A stretch of 64,000 nucleotides of DNA, from NCBI GenBank assembly GCA_964450645.1, contig CAYVEB010000001.1, positions 1-64,000 on the forward strand, in the 5' to 3' direction. Both the position numbers and the translations under genes were made by a program. This document shows, in pieces, positions 29,619-37,965 of the stretch. The DNA comes from JAKSPM01 sp964450645 (GTDB taxonomy: Bacteria; Bacillota; Clostridia; Oscillospirales; Oscillospiraceae). Each line of letters begins with the position of its first letter. Positions within the stretch are counted from its first letter, which is position 1. The notes beneath the pieces were generated by a model. It saw nothing but the letters and a program-made list of their open reading frames with translations, searched no databases and was not told where the DNA came from.

Positions 29619-29987
29619 TTGCAAAGCTATCCCCCCCTTTTGCATATTGTTCGCGAAAGCTGGAACATTATGCGGAAAAATCGCGCGGCACAAAATATCA
29701 AAGCGGGCAGAAAACCGTTACAAGGTGCCGTCTTATGCTTTTATGGGACAGCCCTTGCAATTATGTACCCGGGCACGGGCAACAACCATACAGCGAAAGT
29801 CCGCTGCGGTTCCCAGCCATACCAAAAATAGGATTTTTCCAGGCTCTGCCGTATGATTTCTTTTTTTTAATCAACAGGTTTTTCAAAAATATAAAAATAA
29901 ATTTTCGCCATTGGAATCCGCCGCCGCTTGCATACTGCGGTCAAACTTAGCAAAAAATAGAGCCAGTACACAAAGCAGGGGGCACTT
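29619..29987. other. Divergent intergenic region between spoVAC and gpr
   Basis: No gene. It contains the candidate sigma-F-like promoter of gpr. Both flanking genes are forespore-type genes. Confidence 0.5.
29930..29960 (+). promoter_or_regulatory. Candidate sigma-F-like promoter of gpr
   Basis: GCATA (29930-29934) is followed after 15 bases by GCAAAAAATA (29950-29959). This fits the sigma-F -10 pattern GGNNANANTW with one mismatch. In B. subtilis gpr is transcribed in the forespore by sigma-F and sigma-G, so the match fits the gene. Confidence 0.4.
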
Positions 29988-30836
29988 ATGAACAAGCGAA
30001 CAGATCTGGCCGTTGAGGCCAAGCAGTTGTATGAGCAGTCCATCCACAGCACCACCGCGCTGGAGGGGGTCATTGCACGGGAGGGCAAACGCTTCGGGTT
30101 TGGACTGACGCATATCGAGATCACCAACGAAAAGGGCGAGGCGGCGCTTGGCAAGCCGGTGGGCCAATACTACACGCTCGAACTCGGCAAGGAGGATTTG
30201 ACCGGCCGCGACGCCGACCGCGCAGCCCGCACGCTCAGCGAAATTCTTTCAGCGATGATGCGCCTGAAGAAGGAGGAGACGGTTCTCGTCGTGGGCCTCG
30301 GCAACCGGGACGTCACCCCGGACGCCATCGGTCCCAACACAGTGGATGGCGTCTTTCTCACCCGCCACCTGATCGCCCACATGCCCCAATATTTTGGCGG
30401 CCTGCGCAGCGTCTGCGCCATCGCGCCAGGCGTCCTGGGCTCCACCGGCTTTGAAAGCCAGGAGCTGGTCTCCAGCGCCGTGGGCAAGGCGCGGCCGGAC
30501 AAGGTGCTGGTGGTCGACGCGCTGGCATCCAGCGACCCGGAGCGTGTGTGTACCACCATCCAGCTGACCGACACCGGCATCGTCCCTGGTTCCGGCGTTG
30601 GCAACGCCCGCGCCGCCTTTAACAAGCACACTCTGGGCGTCCCGGTCTTTGCCGTCGGCGTCCCCACGGTCATGGATCTGCAGGCCTGCTGCGACACCAT
30701 CCGCGATAACAGCCTCATGGTCACACCCCGGGATATTGACCGCCGGGTGGTCAACGTGGCGAAAATTCTTAGCTCCGGCATCAACCGCACGCTCCACCCC
30801 AAAATGGACCGGGAGACAATGCGCCTTTTTTCGTAA
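29988..30836 (+). CDS. gpr: GPR spore germination endopeptidase
   Basis: This protease degrades small acid-soluble spore proteins at germination. It is made as a zymogen in the forespore, and the first residues form the propeptide. The 282 residues carry the family blocks RTDLAVEA, VVGLGNRDVTPDAIGP, PGVLGSTGFES, DALASSDPERVCTTIQ and GSGVGNARAA. Length is shorter than the 370 of B. subtilis but usual for Clostridia. The start has a GCAGGGGGC site. It faces away from spoVAC and lies 444 bases ahead of sigG on the same strand. Confidence 0.96.
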   Translation: MNKRTDLAVEAKQLYEQSIHSTTALEGVIAREGKRFGFGLTHIEITNEKGEAALGKPVGQYYTLELGKEDLTGRDADRAARTLSEILSAMMRLKKEETVLVVGLGNRDVTPDAIGPNTVDGVFLTRHLIAHMPQYFGGLRSVCAIAPGVLGSTGFESQELVSSAVGKARPDKVLVVDALASSDPERVCTTIQLTDTGIVPGSGVGNARAAFNKHTLGVPVFAVGVPTVMDLQACCDTIRDNSLMVTPRDIDRRVVNVAKILSSGINRTLHPKMDRETMRLFS

Positions 30837-31280
30837 GCATTCGGCAGCCTGCGCGCAAATCCCCGCATAAATTTTTTATGTCAACCTTTTTCTGCATACT
30901 TCCAAGCAAATAACCAGATTGCCTATTCTGTGAAAAAACCTGTGAATTGTGTGAAAAACTGAGACTTGGCAAGAAAAAATTTCTCGAAACCGCCTTGGAT
31001 CCCTGTGCATATCCCGCTGCATAACCGCCGCATATTTGCAACGGGCGAAAAATAATTATGGGATTACGTCACCAAGGGAACTGCTTTATGTCAACCTATG
31101 TCCTGTATGCCCCGGCCATCCTGACCCGCGGGCGCTGTCCTCTCGCCGGGGATCTTGGCGGGATTTTCCGGCCTCCGGAAAAAAACCGCGCCGCATGATT
31201 TTTCCGACCGTCTTTGGGAAATACTAGAATCGCGCTCCTCCGGCACAGGAGACAGAACAAAGGTTTTGGAGGGCTCTCAA
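30837..31280. other. Intergenic region upstream of sigG
   Basis: No gene. A 13-base repeat TTTATGTCAACCT occurs near 30877 and 31084. The sigG promoter must lie here, but no single sigma-F or sigma-G match stands out. Confidence 0.45.
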
Positions 31281-32063
31281 ATGATACAAGGAAAAGTGGA
31301 AATCTGCGGTGTCAACACATCCAAGTTGAAAACCCTAAAGAACGATGAGATGATTGAACTCATCCGCCGCTCTCAGGCCGGCGACGCCCAGGCCCGGCAG
31401 AAGCTCATTGAGGGCAACCTCAAGCTGGTGCTTTCGGTCATTCAAAAATTTATCGGCCGCGGGGAAAATCCCGACGATCTGTTCCAGGTCGGCTGTATCG
31501 GCCTGTTAAAGGCCATTGAAAATTTTGATACCTCTCTTGGCCTGCGGTTCAGTACCTACGGCTGCCCCATGATCGCCGGCGAAATCCGGCGTTATCTGCG
31601 CGACAACAGCACCATCCGCGTCAGCCGTTCGGTGCGGGACACCGCCTACAAGGTCATGCAATGTAAAGAGCAAATTATGCTGGAGCAATCCCGCGAGCCG
31701 AGCATTGAGGAAATCGCCAAGCGGCTGGATCTTCCGCAGTCCGAGGTTGTGGCGGCCATGGACGCCATCGCCGCGCCGGTCTCGCTCTACGAGCCGGTCT
31801 ACTCCGACGGTGGCGATCCCTTGACCGTTATGGACCAGGTCCGGGACCAAAAGAACACCGACGAGCGCTGGCTGGAGCGGATCGCCCTGCGCGACGCCAT
31901 CTCCTGTCTTGGCGAGCGGGAGAAGCGGATTCTGGCACTGCGCTTTTTCGAGGGCAAGACGCAGATGGAGGTTGCCTCCCAGGTGGGCATCTCTCAGGCC
32001 CAGGTTTCGCGCCTGGAGAAGAACGCGCTGCAGTCGATTCGCAAGTCCATCTGCGTCACCTGA
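31281..32063 (+). CDS. sigG: RNA polymerase sporulation sigma factor SigG
   Basis: The late forespore sigma factor. The 260 residues are the same length as B. subtilis SigG and open with KVEICGVNTSKLK, the part specific for SigG (SigF lacks it). Region 2 is PDDLFQVGCIGLLKAIENFD, followed by RFSTYGCPMIAGEIRR. Region 3 covers about 120-180, and region 4 ends with VASQVGISQAQVSRLEK, the -35 helix-turn-helix. GGAGGG precedes the ATG at 31281; the upstream extension is unsupported. The YlmC/YmxH-like gene follows after 106 bases without a terminator, so both may share a transcript. Confidence 0.96.
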   Translation: MIQGKVEICGVNTSKLKTLKNDEMIELIRRSQAGDAQARQKLIEGNLKLVLSVIQKFIGRGENPDDLFQVGCIGLLKAIENFDTSLGLRFSTYGCPMIAGEIRRYLRDNSTIRVSRSVRDTAYKVMQCKEQIMLEQSREPSIEEIAKRLDLPQSEVVAAMDAIAAPVSLYEPVYSDGGDPLTVMDQVRDQKNTDERWLERIALRDAISCLGEREKRILALRFFEGKTQMEVASQVGISQAQVSRLEKNALQSIRKSICVT

Positions 32064-32169
32064 AGCGTCCCATCCGGGCGCAAGCCACAAAGCCTCGCCA
32101 GTCCGAGAAATAAACCCATTCATATTTGCCCGCGGCCCGGCATAGACTGCGGACAGAGGGGGCGGACAG

Positions 32170-32468
32170 ATGGAGTGCAGGTTTTCGGAACTGCGGTGCA
32201 AGGAAGTGGTCAACACCGCCGACGGTTGCCGGCTGGGATACACGGAGGATCTGGTGCTGGATTTGAACGAAGGCAAGATCACATCGCTGATTGTCCCTGG
32301 CCCATGCAAATTCCTGGGGCTGTTCGGCCGGTCGGAANNNNNNNNNNNNNNNNNNNNNNNNNNNNNNNNNNNNNNNGGTGTTGTATCAAGCGCATCGGCT
32401 CCGATATCATTTTGGTGGATTTGGTGCAAGAGAAAAACCGTGAGCCGCGGAAAAAGAAATTTTTATAG
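32170..32468 (+). CDS. YlmC/YmxH family (PRC-barrel) sporulation protein, interrupted by an assembly gap
   Basis: A small PRC-barrel-like protein of the family found next to sigG in Clostridia; its function is unknown. The first half reads CRFSELRCKEVVNTADG, then LVLDLNEGKITSLIVPGP and FLGLFGRSE up to the N run. After it, CCIKRIGSDIILVDL is the family's usual end. The halves lie in different frames only because the 39 N are the wrong length. From relatives, roughly seven residues (something like xxFVIPW) should fill the gap, about 20-24 bases. The gene is therefore probably intact at about 88 residues. GAGGGGGCGG precedes the start. Confidence 0.85.
32338..32376. other. Assembly gap (39 N)
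   Basis: Unknown sequence inside the YlmC/YmxH-like gene. The real gap is probably shorter than shown. Confidence 0.99.
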
Positions 32469-32475
32469 TCCAGCC

Positions 32476-32518
32476 TTGGCCTGCGGTGTTTCCGCGGGCC
32501 AAATTTTTATATTTTGCC
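32476..32518 (+). terminator. Terminator of sigG/YlmC-like unit
   Basis: Stem TTGGCCTGCGG/CCGCGGGCCAA with a five-base loop, followed by ATTTTTATATTTT. Confidence 0.85.
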
Positions 32519-32548
32519 CAACAGGATTCCTCCCCGCGAGATTTTTGC

Positions 32549-32577
32549 TTGTGTTTTTGCAAAAATTCGGGTATAAT
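32549..32577 (+). promoter_or_regulatory. Promoter of the LytM-like lipoprotein gene
   Basis: TTGTGT (32549-32554) and TATAAT (32572-32577) with 17 bases between, 89 bases before the start codon. Confidence 0.65.
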
Positions 32578-32665
32578 ATCCAAAAGTAACCATGTTTCAG
32601 GCCGCTTTTGGGGGGAAAAATTACTCCTGGCGTCCAATTTGCAAAAAAATTGAAAGTGTGAACGC

Positions 32666-34144
32666 ATGAAAAAACACCTGGCAATTTTATGGATCTTTCT
32701 GTTCGTCGCGGCGCTTTCCATGGGCTGCACGTCCTCCGGCGAGCCAGAGCAACACGTTATCTGGCGGCCCAGCGCCCAGACCCAGGGGGAAACGCAGCCC
32801 TCCGAGCCGTCCGCCGTCCCTGCCGCCAGCCTTCAGGAAGCTCCGCCCGACGAACCGCAGTTCCAGGAGGACGATTTAGAATATGCGATCTTTCCCATGG
32901 ACTACCTTCACATCACCCAGACCAGCGGCGAGGGGACGCACCTAAACAACCGGGCTGTCGATTTAGCCGGGGCGGACACCGGGATTGACGACTTCTACGC
33001 ACCCTTTACGCTGCGCATCGTCCGCATCCAAAAGGGCTATAACATCGTCTGGGCGGAGAGCGCCGCGCCGGTTCACCTGGCCAACGGTGACGTGTCCTAC
33101 ATCTCCATGCTCCTTGAGCACAGCAATCATATAGACGGCCTGTATATCGGCCAGCAGATTCCCCAGGGCGAGGTATTTTATGACGAGGGAACCGCCGGGA
33201 ACGCCAGCGGCAACCATGTCCACTGTGAATTCGGCCTTGGGCGGTTTGTGGACGAGGGCAGTTTTCACACGGACGACGGCCGTGTCGCCTGCAACAACGG
33301 CATTGCCGCCAATGAAGTCTTGTTCCTGACCCAGTCCACGCAGATCGTCGACGAAGGCGGCTTTACCTGGCAGCAGCTGCCGCTGTCCACGGAGGAGATC
33401 GTGTCTACCGGCAAGCACTGTCTGGGCGATCATCACGTCCCAACCGCTCTGGAAACCCTGCAAGAGCCGACCTGTACTTCGGACGGTGCGTGCCGCTACA
33501 CCTGTCAGATCTGCGGTCTAAGCGTCACCCAGCCGATTCCCGCCACCGGGCACACGCCCACGGAGCAGGAAACAATTGCCCCCAATGCCGCCGGCGTCGG
33601 CGCCGTGCGCTACAAGTGCGACGTCTGCGGCGTCCAATGGCTTGAGCTGCAGTGGGACGACGCGCCGGTCTCCAATTTTTCCGACGTCTCCGACAATCCG
33701 TACATTGCCTATGCCGCGCAGCAATCCTTGATGCGTGCCTTTGAAGGCGACCGCTTTTTGCCGGATGGCTATGTCACCCGTCTGGAGCTGCTGCGCACTC
33801 TATACAACCTTGGCGGTTCTGCGGGCTACAGCTGCGATTATGACGATTTGGAGCCAAGCGACGAGGAATATCCCATTGCCGCCTGGGGCAGCGCGATGGG
33901 CCTGATCCAGGCCTGTTCCCAGAACCGGTTCCTGGGCGACGCGCCCATCACGCGGATCGACGCCATCACCATGGTCACTGGCTTCCTGGGTCAGACCGAT
34001 CTGGTTTCGGCCGATTCTCAGCGTGATTGGGCTGTGGAGGCGGGACTGTTCCATCAGACCGACAATCTATCCTGCGCGCTGACGCGCGCTGAATGTGCCA
34101 AGCTGCTTACGCTCATGCAGCTGCTTCCGACGATCAGCAAATAG
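32666..34144 (+). CDS. Lipoprotein with degenerate LytM/M23 domain and SLH-like C-terminus
   Basis: A 492-residue exported protein. The signal peptide (1-20) ends in LSMGC, a loose lipobox with Cys21. After a Pro/Glu-rich linker a LytM-like domain spans about 70-230. The zinc motif HxxxD reads NRAVD (Asn95 in place of His), while the second motif NHVHCEFG is kept. Loss of one zinc ligand makes peptidase activity doubtful. It may act as an activator or binding domain, as in EnvC-type LytM proteins. Two Cys-x-x-Cys pairs (CRYTCQICG, RYKCDVCG) follow. The C-terminus has S-layer-homology-like repeats, FSDVSDNPYIAYAAQQ and YVTRLELLRTLYNL, for wall binding. It has its own promoter and terminator. 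Confidence 0.8.
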   Translation: MKKHLAILWIFLFVAALSMGCTSSGEPEQHVIWRPSAQTQGETQPSEPSAVPAASLQEAPPDEPQFQEDDLEYAIFPMDYLHITQTSGEGTHLNNRAVDLAGADTGIDDFYAPFTLRIVRIQKGYNIVWAESAAPVHLANGDVSYISMLLEHSNHIDGLYIGQQIPQGEVFYDEGTAGNASGNHVHCEFGLGRFVDEGSFHTDDGRVACNNGIAANEVLFLTQSTQIVDEGGFTWQQLPLSTEEIVSTGKHCLGDHHVPTALETLQEPTCTSDGACRYTCQICGLSVTQPIPATGHTPTEQETIAPNAAGVGAVRYKCDVCGVQWLELQWDDAPVSNFSDVSDNPYIAYAAQQSLMRAFEGDRFLPDGYVTRLELLRTLYNLGGSAGYSCDYDDLEPSDEEYPIAAWGSAMGLIQACSQNRFLGDAPITRIDAITMVTGFLGQTDLVSADSQRDWAVEAGLFHQTDNLSCALTRAECAKLLTLMQLLPTISK

Positions 34145-34175
34145 ACAAACACAAATTTAATTGTCCTGTTTAATT

Positions 34176-34209
34176 GTCCTGCCGGGATTTTCCCGGCAGG
34201 ACGTTTTTT
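34176..34209 (+). terminator. Terminator after the LytM-like gene
   Basis: A 12-bp stem GTCCTGCCGGGA/TCCCGGCAGGAC is followed by GTTTTTTG. A direct repeat of TAATTGTCCTG precedes and enters it. Confidence 0.9.
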
Positions 34210-34241
34210 GCCGCCGCAAAAATTTAGCAATGTTGAAACTG

Positions 34242-34270
34242 TTTACAAACGCGCGAAATTGTGTTATATT
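34242..34270 (+). promoter_or_regulatory. Promoter of the frameshifted acyltransferase
   Basis: TTTACA (34242-34247) and TATATT (34265-34270) with 17 bases between, 45 bases before the start codon. Confidence 0.7.
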
Positions 34271-34315
34271 GATAGAAAATCGCATGATACTTATTGTGAC
34301 AAAGGAGCATTCCCC

Positions 34316-35423
34316 ATGGCAACGAACCAAGTGCTTTCCGCCCGGCGGCGGGAGCGAAACGACGGGATCGAGGTCCTGCGAATCGTGTCCACGTTCATGA
34401 TCGCGGTCCTGCACACGCTCAACCAGGGCGGCGCGCTCAACGCCTCGGCAGATTACCCCCCCCTATTTTGAAATTGCGTGGTTTTTGGAGATCGGCGCCG
34501 AATGCTGCGTCGATTGTTACGCGCTTATCAGCGGCTATGTCGGCGTCGGCACCAAGTTCCGCTTTTCCCGCCTGCTCGCGCTTTGGTTGCAGACTTCCTT
34601 TTACTGCTTGGGCATCACGGCTATTTTCGGCGTCTTCAACCTTGGCACGGTGGAGCCCAGCGCCATAATCGGCGCCATCTTCCCGATTCTATACAAGCAA
34701 TACTGGTACATGAGCGCCTATTTTGGCATGTTCTTTTTCATTCCCCTGATGAACTTCGTGGTCACGCGGATGCCCCGGCCGCAGCTGCGCGCGTGCCTGC
34801 TCGCCATTGTGGTCTTCCTCATTACGCTTCCAAGTATTCTCCCCGGATCGCGGAGAAAAGACGTATTTACCCTGGGTGACGGCTACAGCATGATCTGGCT
34901 GTGTATCTGCTATCTCTTCGGGGCCTACATCCGGCAATATGACCTGGTGCGGCGCATCCGCAGGCGCTGGGCGGCACTCACCTATCTCGGCGCCGTGGGC
35001 TTCACTTGGCTTACGAATCATTTTGCCTATCCGACCCTTTTCAGTTACATCTCTCCCACGATTTTTTTATCGGCCTTGGCCCTGCTGGTCTTCTGGGCGG
35101 GCACGCCGGTGCGGAGCGCGCGGTGCAAGCGGATTATCCGGTTTGTGTCGCAAACGACCCTCGGCGTCTATTTGCTTCATGTACACCCGCTGATTTGGAA
35201 TACCTATATCTGCGGTATGGCCAGTTCGTTTGCAAGCGGCGGTGTTGTGCTCTTTGTACTGAAAATCATCCTGTGCGCGTGCGCAATCTGCCTTGTCGGA
35301 GCGGCGGTGGATTTGCTGCGCATCGGCCTGTTCTCCCTGTGCAAGGTCAAAGAGCGCCTGGCGAACGTCGACGTCTGGCTGGGCCGCTTGCTCAAGACTG
35401 ATTCTGATACAATTTCCGTATAA
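34316..35423 (+). pseudogene. Acyltransferase 3 family membrane protein, frameshifted at a C8 tract
   Basis: A second OafA-like membrane O-acyltransferase. The N-terminal part starts at ATG 34316 (AAAGGAG upstream) and reads RNDGIEVLRIVSTFMIAVLH, the family's hallmark first helix. It then runs into a stop at 34471 after eight C (34456-34463). Dropping one C gives ADYPPYFEIAWFLEIGAE, which joins the remaining frame (34485-35423) with about nine further helices, about 368 residues in all. Both halves are otherwise clean, and promoter, ribosome site and terminator are intact. This points to a recent or reversible change, or to a homopolymer read error, and not to old decay. Confidence 0.82.
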
Positions 35424-35450
35424 AACTTTCCGCTTGAAAGCGGCGAAAAA

Positions 35451-35501
35451 GCCTCTCACGCCTGTTTTGCGTGAGAGGCTTTGCCCATTTTTTTGACATC
35501 C
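35451..35501. terminator. Terminator between acyltransferase and thioredoxin-fold gene
   Basis: An 11-bp stem GCCTCTCACGC/GCGTGAGAGGC (35451-35461 with 35469-35479) is followed on the plus strand by TTTGCCCATTTTTTT and preceded by an A run that serves the minus strand. Confidence 0.85.
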
Positions 35502-35507
35502 TCGCGC

Positions 35508-35786
35508 CTAGCGGAGAAGCGCATCTAATGCTGCCTGCACATTTTGCTTGCAGCTTTGATAATCTTCCCCCGGCTTGGCCTCATAGAGTTTCCTGCCGTC
35601 GAGGAAAGCAGCGGGGACATAGTAATAGTCGAACTTTTCCGCCAGTTCCGCCTCCTTGCTCTCCTCAATCCATTCCACTTCGGCCTTGGCGTACTGCGCA
35701 TTTTCCTGCCGCAGCTCCTCCAGCGCTCTTTTCGCATTACGGCAATAGGGGCAATTTTCCAAATAAAAGATTGTCAATTTTTTCAT
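35508..35786 (-). CDS. Glutaredoxin-like thioredoxin-fold protein
   Basis: A 92-residue redox protein. It begins KKLTIFYLENCPYC, so the active site is CPYC, as in glutaredoxins, at the N-terminal end of helix 1. YYYVPAAFLDG has the cis-proline of the thioredoxin fold. It probably reduces disulfides or glutathione-like mixed disulfides in the cytosol. The start at 35786 has GGAGGG 7 bases upstream; an in-frame extension to 35906 has no ribosome site. Confidence 0.88.
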   Translation of the reverse strand: MKKLTIFYLENCPYCRNAKRALEELRQENAQYAKAEVEWIEESKEAELAEKFDYYYVPAAFLDGRKLYEAKPGEDYQSCKQNVQAALDALLR

Positions 35787-35924
35787 ATCGTTCCCTCCAT
35801 AAGCACCCGCGCTGGCCCGTCGGGATCCGCGCGGGCCATCCAAAATAAAAGTTTTTCTGCGCTCTATTTTCCCAAACCGCTTGCCAATCATAACACCTTT
35901 TAACAAACAAAAGAAGTTTTTCCT

Positions 35925-36890
35925 TCAATTGCCCGTTTTGGACTGCCTCGGCGCCGCCTCCTGCTTTTGGTTGGCGCGTGCCTGTTTCTTTTTCCGCTGC
36001 CGCACCACCACGTAGACCATCATCACCACCGTGATCACATATGGAATCATGCCGGTCAGATCCGGGCTGACATATTTTTGCAGCCGCAGGCCCATCGCGT
36101 CGAAAAATCCGAACATCAGCGCCGCCAGATACGCCTTGGCCGGATTTGCCGCCGCGAAGATCACGCATGCGAAGGCGATGTACCCTCTGGAGTTGACCAT
36201 ATTCTCCGCGAACGTGCCGTCCAGCTGCCCCAGCGCCAAGTGCGCGCCGGCCAGGCCGCAGCACAGGCCGCACAGGATACTCGCCAGCCACTTCATTTTT
36301 TCCGGGCTGATCCCGGCCGTTCGCAGCGTTTGGGGCTTTTCGCCCGCCGCGCGCAGCCAGAAGCCCTGGGGCGTCTTATAGACGTACAGCCACATGACCA
36401 GTACCAAAATCCATGTCAAATAGATAAAAATTGAATGGTCGTTGAAGACCTCGCCGAAAAACGGAATTTTTTCCAGAAACGGCAGATGCAGCCGCGGCAG
36501 CGCCGCGTTTCCCTTGGTACCGGCGGAGCCGAAGATGGAGCGGGACAGATACGTCGTCAGTCCCAGCGCAAAGGTGTTGAGCGCGCAGCCGATAATAAAC
36601 TCATCCGCGCGCAGCTTTACCACAAACAGTGCGAAAAACAGTCCGACCAGCAGACCCATCAGCAGCACCATCACCACTCCGGCCATTGCGCTCGCGAACA
36701 GATAGCTTCCCAGCGCCGCGAAAAACGCGCCCATCAGGATCATGCCGTCCATGCCAATGTTCATAATTCCCGCGTGTTCCGTCATCGAGCCGCCCACCGC
36801 CGCCAGCGCCACCGGCGTTGCGCTGCGCAGCATCTGGTTCAAAGTGCCAACGGAAAATACGCTGGCCAGGATTTCGCCCAATTCACCCAT
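35925..36890 (-). CDS. ABC transporter permease (BMP/nucleoside-type), second subunit
   Basis: A 321-residue permease of the branched-chain-type family used by BMP-dependent nucleoside and simple-sugar importers (YufQ/NupC group). It starts LGEILASVFSVGTLNQMLRSATPVALAAVGG and has the characteristic HAGIMNIGMDGMILMGAF and EKPQTLRTAGISPEKMKW, the coupling-helix loop to the ATPase. About eight to ten helices. It overlaps the other permease by 8 bases. It is the last gene of the four-gene unit, with no clear terminator after it. Confidence 0.9.
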   Translation of the reverse strand: MGELGEILASVFSVGTLNQMLRSATPVALAAVGGSMTEHAGIMNIGMDGMILMGAFFAALGSYLFASAMAGVVMVLLMGLLVGLFFALFVVKLRADEFIIGCALNTFALGLTTYLSRSIFGSAGTKGNAALPRLHLPFLEKIPFFGEVFNDHSIFIYLTWILVLVMWLYVYKTPQGFWLRAAGEKPQTLRTAGISPEKMKWLASILCGLCCGLAGAHLALGQLDGTFAENMVNSRGYIAFACVIFAAANPAKAYLAALMFGFFDAMGLRLQKYVSPDLTGMIPYVITVVMMVYVVVRQRKKKQARANQKQEAAPRQSKTGN

Positions 36891-37965
36891 TTCCGTCGCC
36901 CTCCTTTCCGGCGGCAGCGCGCGTTTTGCGTCTGGCGCGGAGCAAATCGCTCACGCCGCTCTGCGCCGCCATGCAGAAGATGATGATTGTCTGCATAATC
37001 AAATAGATTTGATTGGGGACGCCCGCGGATAGCTCCATGCCCTGCGCGCCGATCTTCAAAACGGCGAAGAACAGTGACAAAAAGATCACCGCCGCCGGCT
37101 GATACTGGGCGATCATCGCCACCATCAGCCCCTCGAAGTAGTAGTCGTTGCTGACGCTGCTTTTGAACATATGCTCTGCGCCGTACACGCGGAACATGCC
37201 GACCAGGCCGCACATCGCCCCGGAAATGGCCATGCACACCAGCACGATCCGCTCCGTTTGGATCCCGGAGTACCGCGCGAAGCGCGGGTTTTGACCCGTC
37301 AGCTTCATCTCAAAGCCGCGGGGCGTTTTCTGCATCACGTACCACACCAAAAACGCCATCGCCGCCGCCGCGAAGATCGCGGTGCTTACGTTGGAGCCGG
37401 AGATCAACCCGCCGAACCAATACCGGACGTTCAGCTGCTCGGTTCCCGCCACGATGGTCTTATTGGCGCTTTTCCACGGTCCTTTGGCCAAAAACTGGCA
37501 GAAGCTGGCCGCGATGGTGTTGAGCATAATCGTGGTAATGACCTCGTTGACCTTGACCTTTACCTTCAAGATGCCAGGAATCAGCGCGTACAGGCCGCCG
37601 GCCGCGACCGCGGCCAGTACCGCTGCTGGCAAGACGATCCACGCGGGCTTGCCGTCGAGCCAGACGCCCACCTGCGCCGCGGCGATCGCGCCCAGCAGCA
37701 GTTGGCCTTCACCGCCCACGTTAAAGATGCCCACCCGCGCGCCCAGCACGCATGCCAGACCGCACAGGCAAAGCACCATCGCATATTCCAACACGTCGCC
37801 CAGATGCCGCGCATTGGAAAACGCGCCGTTAAACATCGCCAAATATGCGCGCACCGGATTGTGCCCGGACACCGCCAAAATTGCCGCGCCCAGGCCAAAG
37901 GCCAGCAGAACGCTCACGGCCAAGGTCAGCAGATAGTCCCAGCGGATTAAGCTACGCTGTCTCAT
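36883..37965 (-). CDS. ABC transporter permease (BMP/nucleoside-type), first subunit
   Basis: A 360-residue permease (YufP/NupB group). The segments GARVGIFNVGGEGQLLLGA and the loop GQNPRFARYSGIQTERIVL are the conserved family features; the second contacts the ATPase. About nine to ten helices. It pairs with the next gene to form the membrane channel. It overlaps the ATPase gene by 14 bases and the second permease by 8, so the three are translated together. Confidence 0.92.
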   Translation of the reverse strand: MRQRSLIRWDYLLTLAVSVLLAFGLGAAILAVSGHNPVRAYLAMFNGAFSNARHLGDVLEYAMVLCLCGLACVLGARVGIFNVGGEGQLLLGAIAAAQVGVWLDGKPAWIVLPAAVLAAVAAGGLYALIPGILKVKVKVNEVITTIMLNTIAASFCQFLAKGPWKSANKTIVAGTEQLNVRYWFGGLISGSNVSTAIFAAAAMAFLVWYVMQKTPRGFEMKLTGQNPRFARYSGIQTERIVLVCMAISGAMCGLVGMFRVYGAEHMFKSSVSNDYYFEGLMVAMIAQYQPAAVIFLSLFFAVLKIGAQGMELSAGVPNQIYLIMQTIIIFCMAAQSGVSDLLRARRKTRAAAGKEGDGNG

